Positions 25,501 through 50,277 of a DNA stretch of 64,000 bases are shown here, in pieces. The notes below the pieces were generated by a model. The model was not told where the DNA came from, searched no databases, and worked only from the letters and a program-made list of their open reading frames with translations. Made by a program: the position numbers and the translations under genes. Numbering within the stretch: the stretch's first letter is position 1; each line of letters starts with the position of its first letter. Origin of the DNA: Diadema setosum (Eukaryota; Echinodermata; Echinoidea; Diadematoida; Diadematidae); assembly GCF_964275005.1 (NCBI RefSeq), contig NC_092686.1, forward strand, positions 48,533,627 to 48,597,626, read 5' to 3'.

Positions 25501-28500
25501 ATAAACTTCCCCTATATAGACTGAGCATAACTTCCATGTTTCCCTGTAATGTCTTTTGTTATGTTATTATGTTAATAACATAGGAAATGTGCACTATAAC
25601 AATGTCATTAATCACACAAGTATACTTTGACAATGAATGGCAGATGATGTCATGGACAAAGTCTCGATTTGGAAGTCTTTTGGTTTTGTGTCTTTATGCA
25701 TCCTCACCTGTATGTTGTGTCCGTACAGTTGGCGTTGTTAGGATTGGGCCCTCGGAAATCTATCTCTACTATATTAATAGTCATGATTAGGAACGGGACG
25801 ATCCAGGCTAGTAGGTTGGAGAGAGGGATGTACCAAGGGGTGCAGCTGGTTCGCTGTGAGGGGAAAAGTATGGTGTGTTATCTCTAAATATCCAGAGCTA
25901 CATTCCCGTTACAACGAACTCGGTTACACCGAAATTCTTGTTACAACAAAGTAGAAAATCATGCCCCAAAATTGTCATTATCTTTATATAATTTACTCTT
26001 CGACTATAACGAATTCGATTTCTATATAACAAAAGCCCACCCCCCCCCCAAAAAAAAAAATACAAACAAACAAATGTCGGTCCTGAGGATTTCGTTATAA
26101 AGAGAGTTGCCTGTGTTTTGTCTGGAATAGGCCATGCATGTTTGCATTGCAGGGGTATATAATGGTTGCCTATAATATATAGAGTCTTAATGAAGACAAA
26201 TTAGAAACCATTTTCTACGAAACATTGCCCTACCTCTGTTAACGTTACAAAAAAAAAAAAAGAGCTCAATCTTGGATCAAAGTATCGAAACCCTGCCGTA
26301 AATGTAAATTCGTTTCCTTCATATAATGCTTGATATATTTTCTTCAGCGCGGACCAACAACTAAACTAGCCTGATGGTGATCCGAACACTCCGATCTACA
26401 CTAGCCTGCCACACGGTAGAAAACGATGCACGCCGTCTTGTCTCTGTAAACTCTGTAAACACTTAGTGAAACATTTCTCAGAGGTTCACTTACCATTTCA
26501 AACGAACCAGAAAAGCTGAAACGGGAAGGAAAGTTGATAAGTGACTTTGTTTTGACGTAAGCTTCCAAAGCGTACGAAACAGTCAACATTAGAGACGTGA
26601 AGTACAGCGACTGTAGGTGGAGAACAAAAAGCAGAGAGAATTAAGTTTACTCTCATTAGTAAACCCTCTCTAAACGGTTCAATCAATCAAAATCAAATCA
26701 AAACTGTTAACCAATTATTCTAACACGAGTCATTTATAAGTGAGAAACGCTCTCTCAAGTTAACGTGGGACAGTATAAAGATTTTCAATATCAGCAGAAT
26801 AACAATTTCAGGTACAACCTTTAGGGAATGGGCCATCTCACCCTATACACAAGTTGATACTTTATTTTCTATACTCTAAACGGTAGGCTATATTCATAGG
26901 GTTAGAACGACATGTGTGAACTTTCTTCTGCTCCTTCTTTTTAAAGAGAAAACGCTTTTTTTTGGGGGGGGGGGGGCAAATGTGAGTCTGCATCTTTGCT
27001 TGTGTTGTTGTGCGTGTATATGTGGGTGTATGGTGAGGGTTGCATGCAGTCCCATCTCCCCCCCCCCCCACTCTTCCCGCTGTCCAAGTTATACTTCATG
27101 CGAGTTCCAAGATTACTTCATCGTCTTCGATGCTCCAGGAACCTCCTGCAATAAAACCAGACAACAGTGCAAAGGCGACTAAATTGGTTGATAGCAGGGG
27201 TTGCTTGTTACCATCAACAATCCAGAAAGTATGGAACATGTCTTCCACATGCTCTCCAAATGACTGACATCTGACAAGAACAAGGCAGAGATGACGACAA
27301 GCAAGATGGCGGCGATGAAATCCACCGAGGAGAGATGGAAAACTGGAAGCACCTGGATCAGGAGAAGGCAAAACATGGATTTCATTCGATTTCATGGATT
27401 TCAAAACGTTTTCTCTTGTTTGTATTTACAGCATCAGAAAATGAGATAATGCAATTGTTCTTACGCAAAAGTTGCCAAACAATAAAGCGTGCATCAAGCA
27501 AAATCTATCATAACATGGACAGAATTGAATTGCCACAATATTTAACTAAAATTCCTAATGGCAATAGTGTGGAATATGCGCATGTATATAGGTATGGCAG
27601 TTGTATGCGGTACTTTCCAACTATAGTTTGGTATAGGATGTTATGACGTTATAATTACACGGGCCACCTGTTTGGGTTATTCTACGACTCAAGACTCAGT
27701 TTTTTTTAGGAATCTGTCCATTCTATACAGATTTCTCATACATTTAGCTTTTCTTTCCGTGCGCTTTTGAATGTAATTTGAAAAAAAAAATCAAACTAAA
27801 AATGATCATGGAGGGCCTGCCCAATGTAAGACCAATCAGAAGTTGTTACTATGGATATCCTTAATCTGTTTGTAACAAATGATATGACTACAAGAGTTAG
27901 TATAAGAAATGAAGACAGTATTATTTATATGATCATAATGATCGCCGTTCTCAAAACAAAGACACAATGAATCTGGGTAGGAAAAGGTAGCAAATACCAA
28001 TTCCACATCACATGACGGTAAAGAAAATATTTTTGAAACCTACGCACTTACTCGTGAGTGTCTAATCTTCCTTCTCACGAAAGTGACTAGAATGACGGAC
28101 AGAGCTCCTATTGTGCTGAGAAAAGAAAGGAAATAAAATAAAAGTGATGTAATGACATAACTTCTTGATATATTTACACAGCCTTATGTCGAGAGAATGA
28201 TGTTTGTTATAATTTGATTTGATTTATTTACAATTTATTTACAATTCGTATGCATACGCCATGCACACACATAATTATAAATGGTTTGTAAATGGAAGTC
28301 AATTATATGTCATGTACGTTTATCTATGGATCATTATAAGTTAACTACTCAAAGCTTGACTAGGACATCTAGTAGATATAATTAAACATCTATCTGCATA
28401 AACATTATGCAAAGATTGCACTATGCACTTTCAGTCGGTATCAGAACTAAGGATGTGACGGAAGAAAAGGAAAAGGAAGAGCAATTGACAGGAGTATTAG

Positions 28501-31500
28501 GAGAGAGGTACACTACATCATGACAGATAAAGATATACAAATTCAATAATCCTATAGTCGTGATTTATTTGTACGCAGAACAAAATAAACATGTGAACCT
28601 AGGGAGTGCAAGCAATCAATTAGTTAATCACTTGGAATACAGCATATCGTAATTATTCATTTCCATGACTGTATTCATTTGAAGATAAAAGGCGATACAG
28701 GAGTGATCTTTACCTTAGTACTGCCGTGAATATTAGGAGTCCCCTGATGGTCGAGAGCTGCGAGAGGAAAGATCAAAATATCTCTACGTCAATAGCAGTA
28801 TCAAAAGAAAGTTCTAATGACACATCAAATGCTATCTTACTTGGCTCTCTGACAACCATTATGCCTACTGTTTAGGAAACACTTAACTTTAATAGCTCTC
28901 CAAACTTCAACGCCTTCAAAACTCTGCAGCTCGACTTGTCACCCTCACTAAGAAATCCTGTCACATAACTCCCGTTCTTCAGTCCCTTCACTGGTTACAA
29001 GTCAAAAAGCGCATCATCTTCAAAGTTCTCTCGCCACTCTACCTCCAGAGCTCCATACATTCATATCAACCCCCTCGTAGACTCCGTTCAGCTGGTACTT
29101 CACTTCTCCAGGTTCCTCGATCCTCTCTCTCTTGGGGAGACCACAGCTTTTCCCACGCCGGTCCTCTCTGGAACAATCTTCCCCTTTTTCTTCAAGATTC
29201 AAGATTCAAATCTATTTTCACTTCCATCAAAATAATAAACAAAGAAATTATATACAATACATATGTACAGGATATTTGTAATAACTGAAGAATGTGATTT
29301 AACAAAGTATACATATATGAAAATGAGTAGCAGATGAAAAAAAAAAACCACAACCGCAATTATATCTTTGTTAATATATACATAAAGCTTATAATACAAG
29401 TTAACTAAGGATGGGGATGGAAATGGAGGGTCCCACTAAGAAGCAAAGCTTGTACGATATGGGACCCTCAGAAAATACACAAGATAACAATACAAAGCAA
29501 AATAAGACGAACCGATGTCAATTGACATGAAATCAAAATAATTGGGAAGGGAAAAAAGAAAGAAAAAAGAAAAGAAAAAGAAAGGGGAAAAAAGAACTAT
29601 ACAGCACGTGCCATCGTGGACGCAAGCAAGCTGGATTCCATGATGTAAAATTAGTGATAAAATACAACCTGGATTGAATATAATGCATTCTTTTTTTTTT
29701 TACGTAATTATACCGGTAAGAATGCAGGAGAAGGAGAAAATAGACACATCGGTATAGGAAACACTAACAGGAATATGTAAGGAGGACTTGTGTTTTTAAA
29801 AAAAAAAAATATTCATAATTGTATAATGTTCAAAGAAATGATTACTTGACTGAGATGGTAAAACGAACCTAACTCGGTTTGATATTGTTAGATTTCAATA
29901 AAAACAATTTTAATTTATTCTTGAAGGAGTTCAAAGATTGAGCTGTTGTAATATTTTCATGAAGTGAATTCCAATACTTTGGCCCATCGTAAATGAATGT
30001 GTTCTGAGCCAACAAAGTTCTCAGAAATGGCAAATGGAAATCATTCGATCGCCTTGTTGGATAATTGTGAACAGATTGATTTCTTTGAAACATTGTTTCA
30101 AATATATTTGGAAGATTGTTTTTATTATAGTTATACATAAATTGTCCTATATTAAACAGACACAAATCATTAAATTTCAATATTTTATGCTAAAACTAGA
30201 AATGTCGCTTTGGCGACTGGTATGCCTCCGCCATAATGCAAGATTTTCCCAATAGGTCTAGATAGTACATGTGGACACTGTGTGATTACATTTTCACAAA
30301 ATTGGCAAAATATTGGAAAGACAAGTTTGTCACAAATGTGTTGAATGTTCACCTTCCTTGACGTAGGTTTAATTGGATGAATAGGAGAGCATGCATCTAG
30401 GGATTTAAGGACTTTAACTTGACTTTGACCCATTCATACATTTAGGCATTGAGTAATTTTCAAGGTACAGGTGTGGAGAAAAAGTGCAATTTCTGAATTG
30501 AATAGTAAATTGTTACCATTTTCATCTGGCCCTTGACCCTAAAATTCATAAGATAATTACTTTCAGGTAGAACATGCATAGTATGTACTAAGTTTCAAGG
30601 TAACTCGAGCCACTTCCGAGATATGGAGGAAAAAGTTAGTTCAGCACTTTCACTTGATCTTTGACCTTTTGACCTTTGAGGCAAAAAGAAAAAAAAAACT
30701 TTCCAGAGAATTTCTATTAGGTTACACACGCATACACCAAGTGTAAAAAAATAACCCTGCTGGCATTGCATAAATATGAGGGTGATAGTAAAATTTTGAA
30801 GTCTTCACTTGACCTTTGACCCCTGACCTTTGACCCCATGAACCCTACATTCTCTAGATAATCACTTCCAGTCAGTACATGTATATACTATGTTCCATGA
30901 AGATACCTTGAACAATTTTCCAAGGTACGGAGAAAAAAAAGAAGTTTTAATATTTTTACTTGACCTTTTGACCTTTGACCTTTGACCTCATGACCCAAAC
31001 TTTCACCAGAGAATCTTAATTGGGTAATACATGTATACACTAAGTTTCAAGAAAATCTCTTCAGGCATTCAATAGATATGGTGGAAATAGTGAAATTTTA
31101 TGTATTTGACCTTGACCTTTTGACCTTTGACCTTGAGCATGTGCACCCAAAAGTTGATAGGCACAACTTCACCCCCTAATACACATACATGCCAAGTTTC
31201 ATTAGGATACCTCAACAGGTTTCGATAGTTACCTTGTCCACAAAATTCATTACGGACGGACGGAAGGACGGACGGACGGAAGGACGGACGGACGGACGGA
31301 CGGACAACCCGAAAACATAATGCCTCCGGCACCACTTCGTGGCGGAGGCATAAAAATAGCGGGTCAGTATGGGACAAAAATGCAGTATGTCATATGATAC
31401 GGAGTGATTTCTTTTGTAATAAAAGTAATTTATCTAAATGTGTTTTAAATGTATTTCCCCACGTGAGAATACCGTAATTCAAATATGGCAATATTAAGGA

Positions 31501-32394
31501 TGAATATAATGTAAGCAGGGACGATAAAGAAAAACAAAATTTAAGCTTATTAATTATACCAATATTACGTGAAATAATTTTACATATACTGTCAATATGA
31601 AATTTCCATGAAAGCTTATTATCAACTATTATTCCAAGAAATTTTACATGAGAAACATTTTCGCGTGGAGTACCATCTAAAACAATGTCAACAGGTAATG
31701 CCTCAGTAGAATTGCTAAAAAGCATTTTTTTTTTGAAGATTAAGAGATAAGTTATTTGCTTTTATGCACTGGGCAACATTTTCTAATTCTGAATTTATTG
31801 TATTTACAAGGGTAAGAGGATTATTGTACGAAAAAATAAATTTGAGTCATCTGCAAAGAGAATAAAAGAAAGAATATCTGATGATCTACAAAAATCATTT
31901 ATGTAAACATTAAACAAAAGTGGACCTAATAAACTTCCCTGCGGAACCCCACATTTAATATTTAACATTTGTGAATTACAACCATTAAAAAAACCCAAAA
32001 AAAACATATTGCTTCCTGTTCATGAGGTAGCTCCTGAACCACTCCAAGGCCTTCCCCTTTTTCTTCGTCAGGCTTCCTTAACCAATTCCTTTAAGCAACA
32101 TATCTGTTTAATTCTTAATTGTGAATGAAGTATGATTGCTATAATTTGAGTTGTTTTGTAAACATTACTGCATATTTCGTACATGATGGGTTTTTCTTAT
32201 GTTCCGAGATTAATTTCGTTATGTATAGTAAAGCATTTTGTTTTTGTTTTTATTTCATGTGCTCTGATAAGTTATCGTATTTGAATATTGTATGGTTGTA
32301 TTATGTACTGTTCATGCTGGTTATGTAAGAGCGCAATGAGCATCATTCTTGATGGACTTCAGCTCATTATAAGAGGCCACTATTATTATTATTA

Positions 32395-32434
<40 letters not shown>

Positions 32435-32860
32435 TATTATCATCATTATCGTTATTATAAGTAAAAAGTGCTCTCTGCGAAGCTTCAACAAATTCGTTGT
32501 CTATACCTTTATATTAACACAGGATTACTCTCGTTGATCTGTCGTCTGCTGTTGGTATCTTTTTACTCACATCCTTCATGATCATCTTCTCGTGTATACG
32601 TCTCTCTCTAATAATATTTATTAGTTTACATGTCTATCGATCACTGGGTCTGTTCATTACCTACAAAAGATGGAAACGTCAGACACTTCATTTGAACGTC
32701 ACCATCAAAGTCATACCTGCTTGTGGTGGAGTTTCGAATGTTCTGGGGACCCGCTGATCCCTTGGACGGCGTAAACTTTGTTGTACAGACCCATATCCTC
32801 GCCTGCCATGTTGTTAGAAACCAGCAACCAACACAGGTGAAGCATACATAAAAACAGCAT
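15979..32860 (-). CDS. TMEM116: TMEM116-like seven-transmembrane receptor, 11 exons, 411 residues
   Basis: Eleven minus-strand exons join with every phase closing: 32860-32717, 28757-28714, 28115-28052, 27352-27212, 26610-26494, 25853-25708, 23381-23342, 22849-22775, 21089-20996, 17832-17759, 16275-15979. Seen: TM1 about 54-76 followed by RRKIRH; TM2 with LSSVDF; Cys123 opening TM3, ending YALEAYV instead of DRY; TM4 with LLAWIVPFLI; an ECL2 with Cys213, 220 and 231; TM5 about 241-257; TM6 with CWVP (285-288); TM7 with LQGLVNSLGYGW instead of NPxxY; then a Ser/Thr-rich tail. Known: vertebrate TMEM116 has comparable RP-x-F-x-LS-x-x-D, CWGP and LQAL...QGLLN...YGW segments; GPR157 and GPR143 are related alternatives. 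Inferred: an orphan GPCR-like membrane protein, ligand unknown. The start is the least sure part; Met at 32809 is an alternative, and the first 15 residues look like a signal peptide. Confidence 0.75.
16769..17301. mobile_element. ACACTG-type MITE in TMEM116-like intron 10
   Basis: Inverted ends ACACTGTAAAAA...CGGTGTTA / TAACACCG...TTTTTGCAGTGT with repeated GGTGTTA motifs inside. ACCT flanks both ends (16765-16768 and 17302-17305), a likely target duplication. No coding capacity. Confidence 0.75.
17759..17832 (-). CDS. TMEM116: TMEM116-like exon 10 (third outer loop, TM7 start)
   Basis: 74 bases, acceptor TTTTTCTCAG|, donor GCG|GTGAGT. With the preceding G it reads AYILAMLTLSQRADVQKLYW and leads into TM7 in phase 0. 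Confidence 0.78.
18540..19510 (+). mobile_element. LINE 3' fragment in TMEM116-like intron 9
   Basis: The plus frame from 18540 reads KINDLCLFQLGQFMFKY, the RT C-terminal motif also seen at 29869-30180, then decays by frameshift. About 700 bases of 3' UTR-like AT-rich sequence follow. Confidence 0.7.
20614..20986 (+). mobile_element. tRNA-derived SINE, family A, full-length copy
   Basis: The head is tRNA-like with an A box (TGGCTCAGTCGG) and a B box (GGGTTCGAACCC). An unrelated body and an (AAAC)n tail follow. AACTTGA flanks both sides (20607-20613 and 20984-20990) as target duplication. It lies antisense to the gene, its tail abutting the exon 9 splice donor. Confidence 0.85.
20996..21089 (-). 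CDS. TMEM116: TMEM116-like exon 9 (TM6, CWVP motif)
   Basis: 94 bases between TTCTCACAG| and CCAG|GTATGT. Encodes RNRGLTYILMFVICWVP. A SINE tail begins a dozen bases beyond the donor. Confidence 0.78.
21632..21987. mobile_element. MITE, GGATCC-type family, copy 2
   Basis: Ends CAGAAGCGGATCTAGA and TAGATCCGCCCCTG are inverted. Inside are long C/A and C runs and a GC-rich gctcgctccgctcgctcg stretch. It lies in TMEM116-like intron 8. Confidence 0.7.
22434..22574 (+). mobile_element. SINE family A, truncated 3' copy
   Basis: Matches the 3' body of the 20614-20986 SINE (catggaagaccagctt, gctatccagccatctt) and ends in an (AAC)n tail. The tRNA-like head is missing. Confidence 0.8.
22775..22849 (-). 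CDS. TMEM116: TMEM116-like exon 8 (TM5)
   Basis: 75 bases, acceptor CCTTTCAG|, donor ATATCG|GTAAGG, phase 0 at both ends. Encodes PPDYHSSS and the helix VKSVVIGLVTFAALAIS. Confidence 0.78.
23342..23381 (-). CDS. TMEM116: TMEM116-like micro-exon 7 (outer loop cysteines)
   Basis: Only 40 bases, after a long T-rich tract and GGCAG|, ending ATG|GTGAGT. Its first T completes Ser219; it encodes CLLIYHHPDDPCM. The upstream tract reads as a false membrane helix. Confidence 0.75.
24050..24912 (+). mobile_element. LINE 3' end in TMEM116-like intron 6
   Basis: The plus frame 24063-24287 carries the C-terminal RT motif TIVFTGPKFWNDLP. About 600 bases of 3' UTR follow, ending in an (ATTCA)n-type tail at about 24894-24912. 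5'-truncated. Confidence 0.78.
25708..25853 (-). CDS. TMEM116: TMEM116-like exon 6 (TM4, second outer loop)
   Basis: 146 bases between CCCTCACAG| and TACAG|GTGAGG. Encodes NLLAWIVPFLIMTINIV and a loop with N-C-T (a possible glycosylation site). It leaves AG for exon 7. Confidence 0.8.
26494..26610 (-). CDS. TMEM116: TMEM116-like exon 5 (TM3, second inner loop)
   Basis: 117 bases between CACCTACAG| and ATG|GTAAGT. Encodes SLYFTSLMLTVSYALEAYV and a basic loop; no DRY triad. Confidence 0.8.
27212..27352 (-). CDS. TMEM116: TMEM116-like exon 4 (TM2, start of TM3)
   Basis: 141 bases, acceptor CTGATCCAG|, donor ATG|GTAACA. Encodes VLPVFHLSSVDFIAAILL, then the MWKTC motif with the conserved TM3 cysteine. 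Confidence 0.78.
28052..28115 (-). CDS. TMEM116: TMEM116-like exon 3 (TM1 end, first inner loop)
   Basis: 64 bases after TTTTCTCAG|, ending CGA|GTAAGT. Encodes TIGALSVILVTF and the positive loop VRRKIRHSR. Confidence 0.75.
28714..28757 (-). CDS. TMEM116: TMEM116-like exon 2 (TM1, first half)
   Basis: 44 bases, acceptor CTCTCGCAG|, donor CTAAG|GTAAAG. Encodes LSTIRGLLIFTAVL; the two leftover bases complete Ser63 with exon 3. Confidence 0.7.
29194..32050 (-). mobile_element. Minus-strand LINE inserted in the outer LINE, 16-bp TSD
   Basis: Exact repeats of cttcccctttttcttc at 29178-29193 and 32051-32066 mark the target duplication. The minus frames read WFRSYL, CGVPQGSLLGPLLF, FADD, KFLGIIVDNKLSWK, LNYGILTWGN, then after an interruption FNDLCLFNIGQFMY and GPKYWNSL. 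It is 5'-truncated and has stops, so it is dead. The 3' tail repeats GATTCAA at the left edge. Confidence 0.88.
30187..31353. mobile_element. Non-autonomous element inserted in the inner LINE
   Basis: It splits the inner LINE's frame between HTDPLF and ILKFNDL. Ends carry TATGCCTCCGCC (30221-30232) and its complement (31341-31352). The right end folds into a hairpin around ccacttcgtgg. An ACGG/GGAC tetranucleotide array lies at 31250-31306. Repeated ttgacctttgacc motifs fill the middle. Hairpin ends plus a tetranucleotide array recall Helitron-type 'pearl' elements; this is inference. Exact edges are uncertain by some tens of bases. Confidence 0.7.
32717..32860 (-). CDS. TMEM116: TMEM116-like exon 1 (signal peptide/N-terminus)
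   Basis: 48 codons from MLFLCMLHLCWLLVS to HHKQ, with donor CAG|GTATGA in phase 0, matching the phase-0 start of exon 2. The family link is not visible in this exon; it is assigned by position, phase and signal-like start. Confidence 0.5.
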
Positions 32861-33867
32861 CCGCTTATCATTCAGGAAATGTTGGCACCATCTTCGTTGT
32901 TTCAGTCCTACTTGGTACTTGGTAAGGTTGAGAGAAGCTTTCAAGAAGCTATCCACAAATGAACATACGCCGACATGTTGAGTAAAAAAAAACTTTGAAC
33001 TTTGAAATTCTCCAAGATGTACTTGACGAGTGTACATTCACAACCCGCTATGCGTGGTGTAAATACTATGCACACATACCGGCTGCATAGTTCATCGCTC
33101 ATGTGTTCGTATTCTAAAGGCTGAAGTACATAGAGTTTAACACTCATTCTTCCTCTGATCAGCAGACGGTGAAGCAATGGCTGCATTACAAACAGACTGA
33201 GAAAGACAAAGTGTACATAAAGGATGACCTCCGTACCTGATTACCAGTCACGGATTACATAAAAATCTCCGCACTCCCACGCCTTACTTGAAAGCAAACA
33301 TAGTTATCTCACTAAACTAATTATTTACTTCATTCGCCAATACTAACTTTCCTGTTTCCTTAAAAAATAACAACATCAAAACGAAAAGGGTAGTCTTACA
33401 AATCAAGAAAAAAAAAGAGTCTTACAAATCAAGAAAAAAAGAAAGAAAGAAGAACAACAAGCACATAGGCGTGAGGGCGCAGTTTACACGGGGATAGAAA
33501 CTAGTTATTTATTCTTTATGTCAAAGTGGGCAATCAGTAACAAGAGAGGGCGTCCATCTTAATCCTTATGACGCCAATTCGCTTAGTCTCTTTTGGCACT
33601 TTTCATCAACACTGAAAATTCGTAGAATGAAATAAGAGGGAAACATAATTATTGTATTACATTTGACTTGTATAATACGGAAGAGGCGATGACGCTTTCT
33701 CGTAAAAAAATAATGTCCGACTGGCCGGTAGCGAATTGTTGATTAATTTTCTTTTCTTTTTGAGAATGAAATTATGGAGAAGAAAAATGATGTTTAAATA
33801 AAATGATTTAATATCTGTAATAATTTTGCACTACCACTACTATAACTAATGATAATGAATGTTTCTT

Positions 33868-33983
33868 ATTTTTTTTTTGTTCAAACAAAAGAAATAAAAA
33901 GAAAAAAATGGGGGGAGGGGGGCAGCGTCCCCTTTAATTTCGTATCAAAAAAGGCGCCTCTCTAATTCCTGGATCCGCCCCTG
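33868..33983. mobile_element. MITE, GGATCC-type family, partial copy 3
   Basis: Keeps the right end (CCTGGATCCGCCCCTG) and the purine-rich core, as in copies at 4937 and 42799. The left terminus is not recognisable. Confidence 0.65.
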
Positions 33984-34027
33984 TACTAGTTTAGATTCTG
34001 AACGTTTGTTACAGAACTCTGAAGTTC

Positions 34028-34163
34028 GGATTTATCTATACACCTGGGTCGAGATGGACATACTGGGTGAAAACATTTGTCCAAGGACGCAAGCATTTAG
34101 ACGGGAATCGAACTCGGGTCCTCCGATTGCTGATCGGGAGTCTTACACTATACCACATGATGA
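34028..34163 (-). mobile_element. tRNA-derived SINE, family B, truncated copy
   Basis: On the minus strand it has a B-box-like GAGTTCGATTCCCG and shares cacctgggtcgag and gtccaaggacg with copies at 55108-55332 and 56083-56290. Confidence 0.7.
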
Positions 34164-35312
34164 GTGCGTAGTAGGGATTGAGAGTTGATAGGTCACTGAT
34201 CTGCTGTGTGAAATTCTTCATAAACTACCCCGTTGGAGAATCACTAACCAATGATGTCATTCCTCATCTAATTTGCATCTTTATTTGATTGTCACAGATT
34301 TACTTGTTGATTGGAATCGTGTAGATTGTGTGTAGTTTCTCAACTTTTTATCACCTGTGTCCGATCGTAATTATATTTGAACTGCTCATTCTAAAATAGA
34401 ATGGAATGTCCCTCTAATTTCACATTAACGCGTGGTGTAGAGTTTCTTAAACAGAATAACACATAAAATGTCACACTGTGGCTGTCTTTTTTTCTGGTTT
34501 CTTTATTAAAATTTTCATCAAGATTCCCTTTCATAAAAAAATGAAGCCTCTGTTCCTTTTTTATTAAAGAAAATGAGGAATCTATTCATATCCGTTCATA
34601 AAAACAAGAAATACAAGAAAGAACGTAGGCCTAATGCTAGAAACAGAAAAGTCGGTTGCTGAATAGGTGCGCGCCACTTCACAAGAGTCACCACATATGC
34701 ATAATATTACGTATATCCTGTTCTAATCTACTGCTGACGATGGGCAGCTTACTTGTTTTACCATGGATGAAGACTCCTGATGTTTGGTCAGGCTGGAACA
34801 CTATCACGTGACTATCGAGTACTTCAGCGTGAAAGGTCAGCGTGATGAGGGTTAGATCGTATCATCGCTCTTATTCTGATTGTGTGAATTTACCAGCCAA
34901 TCAATTTACTGCGAATATTTGTCTGAACAAGATGCGAAATGGTTTATTGTTCTTGACTCCAATTTTTGCACACGACACTAGCAAACCTGATAAGCATCAC
35001 GTAAAGACAGAGTTCTGGCTTTATGTCAATATGTGGAAGAGACGTAGAGGCAAAGGTATCAAAAGAGGTGATGTCCCTTCTGCAAGTCGTTCGCCTAAAG
35101 ATCGGGATATCACTAGAGTTACTGGCTAACACACCACTTGGAGAAATTTGGCATCATATCATCGGTTTTGAGGAGCAAAAGATCGGTATTAAGTGAAGAT
35201 TTATCCAACTTAGGGCAAAAAAGGGAGACTTTGCAAAGAGATTAAAGTATTCTACGAAATCTCATTTAGAATAATCGTCAGCGTAGTTAGATACAGCGGG
35301 ACGAAGGAAACC

Positions 35313-49522
<14,210 letters not shown>

Positions 49523-49868
49523 TATTGTGAGCTAGTATCCACTGTCTGTCTTTCGGTCTATTCTAAACGCAATAAGTTAGAGACTAATAGTGACATTCTA
49601 TCAATGTTGTAATTCATTGGGATATTTTCGAATACGTTTTATATAAAACTGAATTTCTTTCATGAGACAGTAAGACAAGAAGCTACATTAGCCGTTTTGA
49701 ATGTTGCAGTTGCCCTGTTTACTACGTCTCATTCATGACTGTAAAGTTACAAAGAATGAATAACATAATTATCATACGTTGGAAAAAAAATAATACTAAG
49801 TACATCTCTGAATGATTGACGAAACACTGATCTATAATCACCTTGATTTTGTGAGTCCATTCCTATAT

Positions 49869-49895
49869 AGCTCTCTCTCTCTCTCTCTCTCTCTC

Positions 49896-49938
<43 letters not shown>

Positions 49939-49946
49939 GTGTATGC

Positions 49947-49986
<40 letters not shown>
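49869..49986. repeat. (CT)n followed by (TA)n microsatellite
   Basis: About 14 CT units, then two TA blocks separated by gggtgtatgcg. It probably lies inside the CLCA-A 3' UTR. Confidence 0.9.
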
Positions 49987-49988
<2 letters not shown>

Positions 49989-50271
49989 TTAACTCAACCA
50001 TTATGCTACAATACCTCTGCAAATATGTTTCAAAGTTCTATCTCATGTACTATTTTCTGGATTGGAGAACACATCTAGTTTTTATAAAAACATTAAAACC
50101 AAATGATACGTGTGATATAAATGTACAAATGTCAAGAAAATCTAATGAACAAGAAAATTATGCGTGCATAGCAATATGTCTCATAAACTATTAACAGAAC
50201 TTGTTTTTTGTTTGTTTCGTCAGTGTTTTTACTGAAGTTTTTCTTTTATCGTTGTTGTATAGCCAGATACA

Positions 50272-50277
50272 AATAAA
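50272..50277 (+). terminator. Possible CLCA-A polyadenylation signal
   Basis: AATAAA, 750 bases after the CLCA-A stop; the first exact AATAAA I found downstream. An ATTAAA at about 50090 is an alternative. Confidence 0.4.

Larger units (their letters stand above)
28885..32460 (+). mobile_element. Outer CR1/L2-like LINE, split by a later insertion
   Basis: The plus-strand frame from about 28896 reads LQRLQNSAARLVT and LQSLHWLQVKKRIIFKVL, ending at GPLWNNLP near 29180. The same frame resumes after 32066 and stops at 32128. The 3' end is an (ATT)n array (32373-32459). Everything from 29194 to 32050 is a second LINE inserted here. Confidence 0.82.
32861..35312. other. Divergent intergenic region between the TMEM116-like gene and CLCA-A
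   Basis: About 2.45 kb between two head-to-head genes, so it should hold both promoters. It contains a MITE fragment and a SINE fragment. I saw no clear TATA box upstream of either start. The plus frame at 34842-35129 has no family resemblance. Confidence 0.5.

Noticed and set aside
34842..35129. A 95-residue plus frame just upstream of CLCA-A
   Set aside because: No family motif; it ends before the CLCA-A start and shows no in-phase splice link.
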